Part shown: positions 7,783 to 17,535 of the stretch, one piece after another | Numbering within the stretch: the stretch's first letter is position 1 | Layout of the letters: every line of letters begins with the position of its first letter | Assembly (NCBI RefSeq): GCF_000763905.1 | Contig: NZ_JRKN01000015.1 | Span: 24,254 to 88,253, forward strand | Length of the DNA: 64,000 nucleotides | Origin: Paracoccus halophilus | GTDB taxonomy: Bacteria; Pseudomonadota; Alphaproteobacteria; Rhodobacterales; Rhodobacteraceae | Direction of reading: 5' to 3' | Made by a program: the position numbers and the translations under genes | The notes under the pieces: model-generated | Told to the model about the DNA's origin: nothing | The model's input: only the letters and a program-made list of their open reading frames with translations | Databases searched by the model: none

Positions 7783-9708
7783 ATGTTCCATAAGATTCTG
7801 ATCGCCAATCGCGGTGAAATCGCCTGCCGCGTCATCGACACGGCCCGCAGGCTGGGCATCCGCACGGTCGCGGTCTGGTCCGATGCCGACCGCGCCGCGC
7901 GCCATGTCGCCATGGCCGATGAGGCGGTCCATATCGGCGGCCCGGCGCCCAGGGACAGCTATCTGCGCGGCGATGCCATCATCCGCGCCGCCCGGGAAAC
8001 CGGCGCCCAGGCCATTCACCCGGGCTATGGTTTCCTCAGCGAGAACCCGGATTTCGTGGACGCCGTGACCGAAGCCGGGCTGACCTTCATCGGCCCTTCG
8101 GCCATGGCGATCCGCAGGATGGGCCTCAAGGACGCGGCCAAGGCGCTGATGGAAAAGGCGGGCGTTCCGGTCGTGCCCGGCTATCACGGCGAAAACCAGG
8201 ACCCCGCGCATCTGGCCGCGCAGGCGGACACCATCGGCTATCCGGTGCTGATCAAGGCCGTGGCCGGCGGCGGCGGCAAGGGCATGCGGCTGGTCGAGCG
8301 GCCGGCCGATTTCGCCCCGGCACTCGACTCCGCGCAGGGCGAGGCCGCGACCGCCTTCGGCAACCCGGCCGTGCTGATCGAGAAATATATCCAGCAGCCC
8401 CGCCATATCGAGGTGCAGGTCTTCGGCGACGGCACCCGCGCGGTGCATCTGTTCGAACGCGACTGCTCGCTCCAGCGCCGCCACCAGAAGGTGATCGAGG
8501 AAGCCCCGGCCCCCGGCATGACCGATGAGATGCGCGCCGCCATGGGCGCCGCCGCCACCCGCGCCGCCGAGGCGATCGGCTACGCCGGCGCCGGCACCGT
8601 GGAATTCATCGTCGATGGCGCGGACGGGCTGCGCCCCGACGGCTTCTGGTTCATGGAGATGAACACCCGCCTGCAGGTCGAACATCCGGTGACCGAACTG
8701 ATCACCGGCATCGATCTGGTCGAATGGCAGCTGCGCGTCGCCTCGGGCGAGGGGCTGCCCGCCACCCAAGACCAGCTTTCGATCAGCGGCCATGCCTTCG
8801 AGGCGCGGCTCTACGCCGAGGATGTCGCCGCCGGTTTCCTGCCCGCCACGGGAACCCTTGCGCATCTGCGCTTTCCCGATCACGCCCGGATCGAAACCGG
8901 GGTGCGGCCCGGCGATACGATCAGCCCCTGGTACGATCCGATGATCGCCAAGGTGGTGACGCATGGCGCCACCCGCGCCATTGCCCTGCGCGCGCTGGAA
9001 ACCGCGCTGGCCGATACCGAGGTTGCGGGCGCGGTCACCAATCTCGATTTCCTGATCGCCCTGACCCGGCATGCGGGCTTTGCCCGGGGCGAGGTCGATA
9101 CCGGGCTGATCGGCCGCGATCTCGATGCGCTGTCCCTCGCCGCCGAACCCGATCCGGCCTGCCGGGCGCTGGCGGTGCTGGGCCTTGCCGGCTTGCAGGA
9201 CCCGACCGTACGCGGCGGCATCACGCTGTGGCAGCCGCTGCGCCGCACCATCGCATGGCAGGGCGGCGAGGCCGTGATCGAGGTCTTTGGCCCGGGCCGG
9301 GCGCGCGTCACGCTGGGCGACGCCACGCATGAGATCGCGCATGAGGGCGGGCGCTGGTGGGTCGATGACCGGCCGCGCAACTGGCGCATCGTCAACCATG
9401 CGGCCGGCACCAGCGTCTTTGGCGGGCGCTCGCTGACGCTGACCCCGCTGGACCCATTGGCGCGCGGCGGTGCCGAGGCGGGCGGCGGGCTGACGCTTTC
9501 GCCCATGCCCGGCCTGGTCAAGGCGGTCTTCGTCGTGCCGGGGCAGGAGGTTACCGCCGGCGACCGGCTGGCCGTGCTTGAGGCGATGAAGATGGAACAT
9601 ACCCTGACCGCCGCCCGCGACGGGCGCGTGGCCGAGGTTCTGGCCGGACCCGGCGATCAGGTCGAGGCCGGCGCGCCGCTGATCCGGCTGGAGGAAGAGG
9701 ATGACTGA
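7783..9708 (+). CDS. mccA: Methylcrotonyl-CoA carboxylase, biotin-containing (alpha) subunit
   Basis: A 641-residue biotin carboxylase plus biotin carrier (LiuD). Residues 1-115 are the N-terminal biotin carboxylase domain (KILIANRGEIACRVI), followed by the ATP-grasp core with the glycine loop VAGGGGKGMRL and FMEMNTRLQVEHPVTE. The C-terminal carrier domain has the biotinylation motif EAMKMEH, with the acceptor lysine at about residue 603. The enzyme carboxylates biotin with ATP and bicarbonate. The ATG at 7783 lies behind an AGGGAA site. It overlaps liuE by 8 nt. The 3'-repeat and hairpin upstream suggest that it may have its own expression signals. Confidence 0.94.
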   Translation: MFHKILIANRGEIACRVIDTARRLGIRTVAVWSDADRAARHVAMADEAVHIGGPAPRDSYLRGDAIIRAARETGAQAIHPGYGFLSENPDFVDAVTEAGLTFIGPSAMAIRRMGLKDAAKALMEKAGVPVVPGYHGENQDPAHLAAQADTIGYPVLIKAVAGGGGKGMRLVERPADFAPALDSAQGEAATAFGNPAVLIEKYIQQPRHIEVQVFGDGTRAVHLFERDCSLQRRHQKVIEEAPAPGMTDEMRAAMGAAATRAAEAIGYAGAGTVEFIVDGADGLRPDGFWFMEMNTRLQVEHPVTELITGIDLVEWQLRVASGEGLPATQDQLSISGHAFEARLYAEDVAAGFLPATGTLAHLRFPDHARIETGVRPGDTISPWYDPMIAKVVTHGATRAIALRALETALADTEVAGAVTNLDFLIALTRHAGFARGEVDTGLIGRDLDALSLAAEPDPACRALAVLGLAGLQDPTVRGGITLWQPLRRTIAWQGGEAVIEVFGPGRARVTLGDATHEIAHEGGRWWVDDRPRNWRIVNHAAGTSVFGGRSLTLTPLDPLARGGAEAGGGLTLSPMPGLVKAVFVVPGQEVTAGDRLAVLEAMKMEHTLTAARDGRVAEVLAGPGDQVEAGAPLIRLEEEDD

Positions 9709-10576
9709 GCCGATGCCGATGCCGCAGGCCGAAATCTTCGAGGTCGGGCCGCGCGACGGGTTGCAGAACGAAAAGCGCCTGATCCCGGCGGCGGACAAGA
9801 TCGCGCTGGTCGATCTGCTGTCACGCGCCGGGTTCCGGCGCATCGAGGTGACCAGCTTCGTCAGCCCGAAATGGGTGCCGCAGCTGGCGGACGCGGCCGA
9901 GGTCATGGCCGGGATCGCGCGCCTGCCGGGTATCCGCTACGCGGTGCTCACCCCGAATCTGCGCGGCTATGAGGGCGCCCGCGCCGCGCGCGCCGATGAG
10001 ATCGCGATTTTCGCATCCGCCTCGGAGGGGTTTTCCCGCGCCAATCTGAACGCGTCCGTCGCTGAAAGCCTCGAGCGTTTCGCGCCTGTCGCGGGGGCCG
10101 CCGCAACAGACGGGCTGCCGGTGCGCGGCTATGTCTCGATGGTGACGGATTGCCCCTTTGACGGCCCGGTTCCGCCCGGCAATGTCGCCCGCGTCGCCGC
10201 CGCGCTGCGCGATATGGGCTGCTACGAGATCAGCCTTGGCGATACGATCGGGCAGGGCCGGCCCGAGACCGTTGATGCCATGCTGAAGGCCGTTCTCGCG
10301 GAATTGCCGCCCGACAGGCTGGCCGGGCATTTCCACGACACGACCGGCCGGGCGCTGGACAATATCGACGCCAGCCTTGCGCGCGGCTTGCGGGTCTTCG
10401 ACGCTGCCGCCGGGGGCCTGGGCGGCTGCCCCTATGCGCCCGGCGCGCGCGGCAATGTCGCCAGCGAAAAGGTCGCCCGGCATCTGGCCGCGCGGGGCTA
10501 TCGGACCGGGCTGGATCTCGATGTGATCGACAGAGCGGCAATCATGGCGCAGGCCATGCGGGCAGGAGGTGAATGA
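9701..10576 (+). CDS. liuE: Hydroxymethylglutaryl-CoA lyase
   Basis: A 291-residue TIM-barrel HMG-CoA lyase that cleaves 3-hydroxy-3-methylglutaryl-CoA to acetyl-CoA and acetoacetate, the last step of leucine degradation. EVGPRDGLQNEK at the start binds the divalent metal and substrate. GYVSMVTDCPFDG, ISLGDTIGQGRP and GHFHDTTGRALDN supply metal ligands. The glycine-rich loop GGLGGCPYAPGARGN carries the catalytic cysteine. It overlaps mccA at its 5' end and liuC at its 3' end (ATGATG), which points to tight translational coupling. Confidence 0.95.
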   Translation: MTEPMPMPQAEIFEVGPRDGLQNEKRLIPAADKIALVDLLSRAGFRRIEVTSFVSPKWVPQLADAAEVMAGIARLPGIRYAVLTPNLRGYEGARAARADEIAIFASASEGFSRANLNASVAESLERFAPVAGAAATDGLPVRGYVSMVTDCPFDGPVPPGNVARVAAALRDMGCYEISLGDTIGQGRPETVDAMLKAVLAELPPDRLAGHFHDTTGRALDNIDASLARGLRVFDAAAGGLGGCPYAPGARGNVASEKVARHLAARGYRTGLDLDVIDRAAIMAQAMRAGGE

Positions 10577-11355
10577 TGGAAACCATCCGGATCGAGCGCG
10601 ACGACCGCGGCGTGGCCCATCTGTGGCTGGCCCGCGCGGACAAGCACAACGCCCTGTCAGCGCGGATGATCCGCGAACTGGCGCAGGCCGCGCGGCAACT
10701 GGCGGACGACTCCGCGATACGCGTCGTCGTGCTGGCGGCCGAGGGCCGAAGCTTCTGCGCCGGCGGTGATCTGGGCTGGATGCAGGACCAGATGCGCGCG
10801 GATCGCCAGACCCGCCGCGCGGGCGCGCGTGAACTCGCGCAGATGCTGAACCTGCTGAACCTGCTGCCGAAACCTCTGATCGCGCGGGTGCATGGCAATG
10901 CCTTCGGCGGCGGAATCGGCATGATCTCGGTCTGCGATGTCGCCATTTGCACGCCCGGGGCGCGTTTCGGGCTGACCGAAACCCGGCTGGGCCTGATCCC
11001 CGCCACCATCGGCCCCTATGTCCTGGCCCGCATGGGCGAGGACAGGGCAAGGCGCGTCTTCATGTCGGGCCGCCTGTTCGACGCCGAAGAGGCGCTGCGC
11101 CTGAACCTGATCGCGGCCATGGCCGCTCCCGAGGCGCTGGATGCGGCGGTCGAGGCCGAGATCCTGCCCTATCTGGACTGCGCGCCGGGCGCGGTGGCGG
11201 CGGCCAAGCGGCTGGCCCGCCGCCTTGGCCCGGCGATCGGCGAGGCCGAGATCGAGGCCAGCATCGAGGCCCTGGTCGAGGTCTGGGAGGGCGACGAGGC
11301 CCCCGAGGGCATCGCGGCCTTTTTTGACAGGCGCAAGCCGCGCTGGCAGGCGTGA
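10573..11355 (+). CDS. liuC: Enoyl-CoA hydratase family protein, probable methylglutaconyl-CoA hydratase
   Basis: A 260-residue crotonase-fold protein. AAEGRSFCAGGDLGWMQ and HGNAFGGGIGMISVCDVAI form the oxyanion-hole and CoA-binding motifs, and FGLTETRLGLIPATIGPYV carries the catalytic glutamate and the variant residues typical of the 3-methylglutaconyl-CoA hydratase group. Its place directly after HMG-CoA lyase (4-nt overlap) assigns it to hydration of 3-methylglutaconyl-CoA to HMG-CoA. With liuA, mccB, mccA and liuE the pathway from isovaleryl-CoA to acetoacetate plus acetyl-CoA is complete in the window. Confidence 0.88.
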   Translation: MMETIRIERDDRGVAHLWLARADKHNALSARMIRELAQAARQLADDSAIRVVVLAAEGRSFCAGGDLGWMQDQMRADRQTRRAGARELAQMLNLLNLLPKPLIARVHGNAFGGGIGMISVCDVAICTPGARFGLTETRLGLIPATIGPYVLARMGEDRARRVFMSGRLFDAEEALRLNLIAAMAAPEALDAAVEAEILPYLDCAPGAVAAAKRLARRLGPAIGEAEIEASIEALVEVWEGDEAPEGIAAFFDRRKPRWQA

Positions 11356-11477
11356 CGCGACATTTGCGCGCAGCGCATGGATGCCCTGCCATCAAGGCAT
11401 GGTGACGGCGGCGGGGTTTCCTGTTATCGCAAACGGCGACCCCGACAGCCTCAAGCCTGAACATCGAAGGTGCCGCC

Positions 11478-12674
11478 ATGCAGCCGCAGCCGAACCTGAA
11501 ACTTGCGATCCTTGCCCTGGGCCTTGGCGCCTTTGCCATCGGCACCTCGGAATTCGCGGCGATGGGACTCTTGCCCTGGTACGCCGCCGACCTTGCGGTC
11601 ACCGAGCCGCAGGCGGGGCATGTCGTCAGCGCCTATGCGCTTGGCGTGGTGGTGGGCGCGCCGATCACCTCGATCCTGGGGGCCAAGCTGCCGCGGCGGC
11701 GCTATCTGGCGGCGCTGATCGCGCTATACGGGGCGGTGAACCTGCTGGCGGCGGTGCTGCCGGGCTATGGCACGCTGGTGGGGATGCGCTTTCTGGCCGG
11801 GCTGCCACATGGCGGCTATCTGGGCGTGGCGATGCTGTTTGCCGCCGATGCCATGCCGCGCGAACAGCGCGCGAGGGGCATCACCCAGGTCCTGCTGGGC
11901 CTGACCATCGCAAATATCGCCGGTGTGCCGCTGGCCGGCATGCTGGGGCAGGGGCTGGGCTGGCGTTGGGGATTCGCGCTGCCCGGTGTTCTGGCGCTGA
12001 TCGCCGGCTGGCTGATCCTGCGGCTGGCGCCGAGCGTGGGCGTGAACAGGACCGCGCGGCCGATGGACGAGCTGAAGGCGTTGCGCAACCCCTCGGTCAT
12101 CCTGATCCTGCTGGTCGGTGCCATCGGCTTTGGTGGTCTTTTCGCGGTTTATTCCTATCTGTCGGCGGCCATGCTCGCCACCGCGCAGCCGCCCGGCTGG
12201 GCGGTTCCCGCCATGCTGTCGGCATTCGGCATCGGCGGTACGCTGGGCAGCATTCTGGCGGCGCGGCTGACCATGCGCCATGGCACCTGGGGCGCGGGTT
12301 TCCGGCTGATGGCCTTCATGGCGATGACGCAGGGATTCGCCTCCTATGCGGTGGGCAACTGGTGGCTGATGGTGCTGTCCTCGTTGCTGCTGGGGCTGGG
12401 CTCGGGCATGGTGGTGCCCTTGCAGACCCGGCTGATGGATGTCGCGGGCGAGGCGCAATCCATGGCAGCCGCGATGAACCACGCGGCCTTCAACGCCGCC
12501 AATGCCCTGGGGCCCTGGCTGGCCGGGCTGGCGCTGGCCGCGGGCTGGGGCTGGCGATCCTCGGGGATGGTCGCCGTGGCGCTGTCAGTCGCGGGGCTCA
12601 TGGCCTTTGCTCTGGCCTGCTATCATGCCCGGGCTTTCGGGGACGGAATGCAGGATCACCCGGCGCGAATTTGA
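11478..12674 (+). CDS. MFS transporter of the DHA1 (AraJ/sugar-efflux-like) family
   Basis: A 398-residue major facilitator with twelve predicted hydrophobic segments. FAIGTSEFAAMGLLPWYA in the first helix is the hallmark of the AraJ/SotB-like arabinose and drug efflux group, and the loop 2-3 motif is degenerate (GAKLPRRRYL). GMRFLAGLPHGGYLGVA fits motif B. The ribosome site GAAGG precedes the ATG at 11478. The last 90 bp overlap, tail to tail, the DUF599 gene on the other strand. Substrate unknown; export of sugars or small amphiphiles is the family expectation. Confidence 0.85.
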   Translation: MQPQPNLKLAILALGLGAFAIGTSEFAAMGLLPWYAADLAVTEPQAGHVVSAYALGVVVGAPITSILGAKLPRRRYLAALIALYGAVNLLAAVLPGYGTLVGMRFLAGLPHGGYLGVAMLFAADAMPREQRARGITQVLLGLTIANIAGVPLAGMLGQGLGWRWGFALPGVLALIAGWLILRLAPSVGVNRTARPMDELKALRNPSVILILLVGAIGFGGLFAVYSYLSAAMLATAQPPGWAVPAMLSAFGIGGTLGSILAARLTMRHGTWGAGFRLMAFMAMTQGFASYAVGNWWLMVLSSLLLGLGSGMVVPLQTRLMDVAGEAQSMAAAMNHAAFNAANALGPWLAGLALAAGWGWRSSGMVAVALSVAGLMAFALACYHARAFGDGMQDHPARI

Positions 12675-13337
12675 CGCGAATTCCCGCCGCCACGAAATGA
12701 ACAGCACATAGCCGACGGTCAGGAACAGCCCCAGCGGTCCGGCCAGCCATCCTAATGCGGCCAGCGCGAAATAGACGCAGCGCAGCCCGGAATTGAAGCT
12801 GCGCGCTGCGGTGATGTTGATTTCGGCCGCCTGCAGCGCCGCGGGCAGGGCGCGCGGATCGCTTTCGTCATTGGGGACCGAGGCCATCATCACCGCGCAA
12901 TAGCCGAACAGCCGGTGCGACCAGACAAAGCGCAGCAGCGCATTGGCCACGAAAAACAGCACCACGACGATCTTGATTTCCCATTTCAGCGCCGGCACCT
13001 GCTCAAGGTCGAACTGCCGCGCGACGCCGGCGATCTGGTCGGTATTGCCGATCAGCGCCAGGCCGCCGCCCACCGCGATCATGCAGGCCGAGGCAAAGAA
13101 GGCCGTGCCCTCGCGCAGGCTGGTCAGGATATTGGCGTCGAATATGCGCGGATCGCGGGTGATGAAATGGCGCATCCATTCGCGGCGATAATCCTTCATC
13201 AGCACCGAGACCGAGGGCCGGTTCTTCGGCGGATGCTCGGTGATCCAGCCAATGCCCAGCCAGGCCGCGAACAGCCAGATCAGCGCGCCGATATCGGCCA
13301 GGCTGAAGGGACCGGGAAGGGAAAACGCGATGTCCAT
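12585..13337 (-). CDS. DUF599 family membrane protein
   Basis: A 250-residue protein with about four hydrophobic segments (LADIGALIWLFAAWLGIGWI, FASACMIAVGGGLALIG, IKIVVVLFFVANALLRFVW and a C-terminal pair) and the DUF599 blocks RREWMRHFITRDPRIFDANIL, AAEINITAARSFNSGLRCVYF and YVLFISWRREFAS. Function unknown. The ATG at 13337 gives the family N-terminus; the open frame beyond it is not conserved-looking. The reading frame continues about 25 residues past the usual WRREF end and overlaps the 3' end of the MFS gene by 90 bp in opposite orientation. Confidence 0.8.
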   Translation of the reverse strand: MDIAFSLPGPFSLADIGALIWLFAAWLGIGWITEHPPKNRPSVSVLMKDYRREWMRHFITRDPRIFDANILTSLREGTAFFASACMIAVGGGLALIGNTDQIAGVARQFDLEQVPALKWEIKIVVVLFFVANALLRFVWSHRLFGYCAVMMASVPNDESDPRALPAALQAAEINITAARSFNSGLRCVYFALAALGWLAGPLGLFLTVGYVLFISWRREFASNSRRVILHSVPESPGMIAGQSKGHEPRD

Positions 13338-13433
13338 GCCGCGACTAATAGTCACGCCCGGGCGATATTGCCAAGTCCCGATGCCGTGCCTAGGTGACGG
13401 CGACGAACGCAACACATAAACCCGAGGGTGATC

Positions 13434-13670
13434 ATGGCAGCGCCGCACGCAATTCACGAGGAATTTCCGAACCAGGCCCAACGCATCCACGAGCTGAAGG
13501 TATCGGATGCGCATTTTGCCCGCCTCCTGCAGGAATATGACGAGATAAACGATCAGGTCTTTGGCGCCGAAAGCCGGCACGTCCCGATGTCGGAAGAGGC
13601 CGAGGTGGCGTTGCGCAAGAAGCGCGCCGCGCTCAAGGATGAAATCGCCCGGATGCTCTCGGCCGCCTGA
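13434..13670 (+). CDS. YdcH/DUF465 family small protein
   Basis: A 78-residue, charged, mostly helical protein. EFPNQAQRIHELKVSDAHFARLLQEYDEINDQVFG followed by ALRKKRAALKDEIARML is the DUF465 (YdcH) pattern, which forms a helical hairpin of unknown function. The ATG at 13434, with GAGGGTG 5 nt upstream, is preferred over the GTG two codons earlier. It stands alone between DUF599 and the Hsp20 gene. Confidence 0.88.
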   Translation: MAAPHAIHEEFPNQAQRIHELKVSDAHFARLLQEYDEINDQVFGAESRHVPMSEEAEVALRKKRAALKDEIARMLSAA

Positions 13671-13884
13671 GCCGCGGCATCATCCGCAGTCACCGGAGGC
13701 CGCGCCCCGTCACGGGCGCGGCTTTCGCATATGCGGTCACATGTTTCGTAATGCCCGGGGGCTTGAAAAGGCGTGCGGACAATCCCAAGTGAATCGCTGC
13801 CGGATGGCCAGCAGGCGCCGGCGGATCTGCCCGCCCGACAACCGGGGGGCAACCTTTTGTATCGCTTGGGAAAGGATGCGAATG

Positions 13885-14331
13885 ATGCGCAATTTTGATT
13901 TGACCCCGCTTTATCGTGCCTCGGTCGGTTTCGACCGGATGGCGGATGTTCTGGACCGGACGCTGTCGGCCGATATCGCGAGCTACCCCCCCTACAATAT
14001 AGAAAAGACCGGCGAGAATGCCTATCGCATTTCCATCGCCGTCGCCGGTTTCGGCGTCGATGACCTGAATGTCGAGGTCAAGGAAGGTGCGGTGATCGTT
14101 TCGGGCCGTAAGGCGCCCGAGGATGACAGCCGCAGCTATCTGCACCGCGGCATCGCCACCCGCGCGTTCGAGCGCCGCTTTACGCTGGCCGATCATGTCC
14201 GCGTCGCCGGCGCCAGCCACGAGGACGGCATGCTGAATATCGACCTTGTGCGCGAAGTGCCCGAGGCGCTCAAGCCGCGCAGGATCGAAATCGCCAGATC
14301 GGTGAAATCGGTCGAGAAACTGGACGCCTGA
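13885..14331 (+). CDS. Small heat-shock protein of the Hsp20/IbpA family
   Basis: A 148-residue small heat-shock chaperone. It begins MRNFDLTPLYRASVGFDRM, as IbpA-type proteins do. The alpha-crystallin domain spans about residues 35-130 (YPPYNIEKTGENAYRISIAV, GVDDLNVEVKEGAVIVSGRK, HRGIATRAFERRFTL, GMLNIDLVREVPE). Such proteins hold unfolding proteins in a refoldable state. Two adjacent ATGs exist (13882, 13885); AAAGGA at 13871 fits the second better. A CTTGAA at 13762-13767 could be the -35 box of a heat-shock sigma factor promoter, but I cannot find a convincing -10 partner. Confidence 0.92.
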   Translation: MRNFDLTPLYRASVGFDRMADVLDRTLSADIASYPPYNIEKTGENAYRISIAVAGFGVDDLNVEVKEGAVIVSGRKAPEDDSRSYLHRGIATRAFERRFTLADHVRVAGASHEDGMLNIDLVREVPEALKPRRIEIARSVKSVEKLDA

Positions 14332-14391
14332 TCCCGGATCGAACGCATCCGGGCGCTGCCCCGGATTGCGGAATTTCCGGACAGGAAAGCA

Positions 14392-14415
14392 GGGGCGCGG
14401 GGTTTTCCGTGCCCC
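14392..14415 (+). terminator. Hairpin downstream of hsp20
   Basis: GGGGCGCGG (14392-14400) pairs with CCGTGCCCC (14407-14415) over 9 bp with one G-T pair. The loop is GGTTTT and the stem is followed by ATTTC. It lies 60 bp after the hsp20 stop and is a reasonable terminator, although the T-tract is weak. Confidence 0.5.
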
Positions 14416-14426
14416 ATTTCATATGA

Positions 14427-14566
14427 GCCGGCGCCCTTGCGCCCGGCGATTCGGGTCGATGCCGCGGCAGGCGGCCTTTCCGGGGATGACCGGATCGGCA
14501 AGTCGGCGGCAAGCCGCGCAGCGGCGCCCGCCGCCATGGAAATGATACGGGCGCAAGGGCGCCGGC
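14427..14566. repeat. Perfect 19-bp inverted repeat around about 100 bp
   Basis: GCCGGCGCCCTTGCGCCCG at 14427-14445 is exactly repeated in inverted orientation at 14548-14566. The 102-bp spacer can itself fold (GCCGCGG, GGCGGCAAGCCGC and similar GC-rich pieces). The element fills much of the 311-bp gap between hsp20 and the glyoxalase-like gene and has no open frame of its own. It could be a structured non-coding RNA, a cruciform, or a small mobile repeat. Confidence 0.6.
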
Positions 14567-14642
14567 CGCGTTGCCCTTGTGTTTCGGTTGCCGCCACCGG
14601 CGCGGGATGCCAAGCTGCGGCAAATTACGGAAAGGGGCGAAG

Positions 14643-15071
14643 ATGAAAGTTCGTTATCTGCACACCATGATCCGCGTGAAGGATCTGGAAAAGACAATCG
14701 AGTTCTTCCGGTTGCTGGGGCTTGAGGAGACGCGGCGCATCGACAATGACAAGGGCCGGTTCACGCTGGTCTTCCTGGCGCCGCCCGGTCAGCATGAATG
14801 CCCGGTCGAACTGACCTATAACTGGGATGGGGATGACGGCCTGCCCTCGGACAGCCGGCATTTCGGACATCTGGCCTATCGGGTCGAGAATATTTACGAG
14901 ATGTGCCAGAAGCTGGCCGATGCGGGCGTGACGATCAATCGCCCGCCGCGCGACGGGCATATGGCTTTCGTGCGCAGCCCGGACAATATCTCGATCGAAC
15001 TCCTGCAGGAGGGCGAACACCTGCCGCCGCAGGAGCCCTGGGCCAGCATGGAAAACACCGGCCACTGGTAA
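14643..15071 (+). CDS. gloA: VOC-family protein, lactoylglutathione lyase-like (glyoxalase I)
   Basis: A 142-residue vicinal-oxygen-chelate protein of bacterial GloA length. KVRYLHTMIRVKDLEKTIEFFRLLGL is the first beta-alpha-beta unit with the metal-binding histidine. Then come ELTYNWD (metal glutamate), FGHLAYRVENIYEMCQKL (second histidine) and SPDNISIELLQ (second glutamate). GloA isomerises the methylglyoxal-glutathione hemithioacetal to S-lactoylglutathione. The ATG at 14643 follows GGGGCGAAG. The N-terminal histidine, two glutamates and central histidine all appear intact, so an active enzyme is likely. Confidence 0.88.
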   Translation: MKVRYLHTMIRVKDLEKTIEFFRLLGLEETRRIDNDKGRFTLVFLAPPGQHECPVELTYNWDGDDGLPSDSRHFGHLAYRVENIYEMCQKLADAGVTINRPPRDGHMAFVRSPDNISIELLQEGEHLPPQEPWASMENTGHW

Positions 15072-15236
15072 TTGGCCGCGCCGCATTGTCGGGCCGCGTC
15101 GCCGGGCGTTAAGCGCAGGCGATTGGCTCGGCAATGCCGTGCGTTTTTCCAGCGATCCCTTCGCGGCGGTATCGGAACAGGTGGCCGGCATGGTTCGGGA
15201 TAGGTCTTGTCACGCAAATTGCAGACCGGCCGGGGC

Positions 15237-15752
15237 TCAATAGATGTAACGGATCTGTTCCGCCCAGAAACGTTCGATCCGCCGCCATTGCAGGTTGACC
15301 GTTTCGATGGGCGGGTCGTCCAGAACGCCCGAGAGATCCAGCCCCTCGGCGTGGCGGGCGAAAAGCTCGGCCACGCGGTCGCGCATCTCCTGCCCGCTCG
15401 GGGTCAGGCGCACCTTGACCGAGCGGCGATCCATATCGCAACGCTCATGGTGGACATAGCCCAGATCGACCAGCTTCCTGAGGTTATAGGAGACGTTCGA
15501 TCCCTGATACATGCCGCGCGAGCGCAGCTCGCCCGCCGTCACCTCGGCCGTGCCGAGATTGTAGATCAGCAGCGCCTGAACCGGCGTCAGGTCCGACTGG
15601 CCCAGCCGCTCGAACTCGTCCTTGACCAGATCCAGCAGCAGCCGGTGCAGCCTTTCCAGGATCTGCAGGCTTTCAAGATAGGCCCCGGTTCTGTTGTCAT
15701 GCGGCACGGGGCGCAGGGCGGGCACCGATCGGGCAGGGCTGCTCTGAGGCAT
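15237..15752 (-). CDS. MarR-family regulator (LdtR-like)
   Basis: A 171-residue winged-helix protein. Residues 20-140 carry the MarR fold: LTPVQALLIYNLGTAEVTAGELRSRG is helix 2-3, GSNVSYNLRKLVDLGYVHHER holds the recognition helix, and MDRRSVKVRLTPSGQEM is the wing. The sequence resembles the alphaproteobacterial LdtR group, which in Liberibacter and Sinorhizobium regulates L,D-transpeptidase and envelope stress genes; I make this link from memory. No obvious target is adjacent. Confidence 0.82.
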   Translation of the reverse strand: MPQSSPARSVPALRPVPHDNRTGAYLESLQILERLHRLLLDLVKDEFERLGQSDLTPVQALLIYNLGTAEVTAGELRSRGMYQGSNVSYNLRKLVDLGYVHHERCDMDRRSVKVRLTPSGQEMRDRVAELFARHAEGLDLSGVLDDPPIETVNLQWRRIERFWAEQIRYIY

Positions 15753-15816
15753 ATGCGGTTTCCGTCTGAGGGATCGTTTCAGCCAGCATGCCGCAAAATC
15801 CCCAAGCTTCGGTTAA

Positions 15817-17397
<1,581 letters not shown>

Positions 17398-17487
17398 CGG
17401 CGCTCTGATCCGCGGGGTCGCTGCCACAGATAGCGGCGCAACCGGCCGGCGATCCGCAAGCTGCGCGCCTTTTTGCCGGACGAAATC

Positions 17488-17519
17488 GCCTGCGACCCCG
17501 GTCAGGCGGGGCCGCAGGC
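17488..17519. terminator. Long GC-rich hairpin between convergent aatA and aspA
   Basis: GCCTGCG-A-CCCC at 17488-17499 pairs with GGGG-C-CGCAGGC at 17508-17519, an 11-bp stem with one A/C mismatch and an 8-nt loop. It lies in the 138-bp gap where aatA (+) and aspA (-) converge. It could serve both strands, but no T-tract follows on either. Confidence 0.5.
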
Positions 17520-17535
17520 TATCCCGACTGGGGGG

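Noticed and set aside
13762..13800. Heat-shock sigma factor promoter upstream of hsp20
   Set aside because: CTTGAA at 13762 fits a -35 box, but no CCCCAT-type -10 element is at the right distance. I mention it only in the gene entry.
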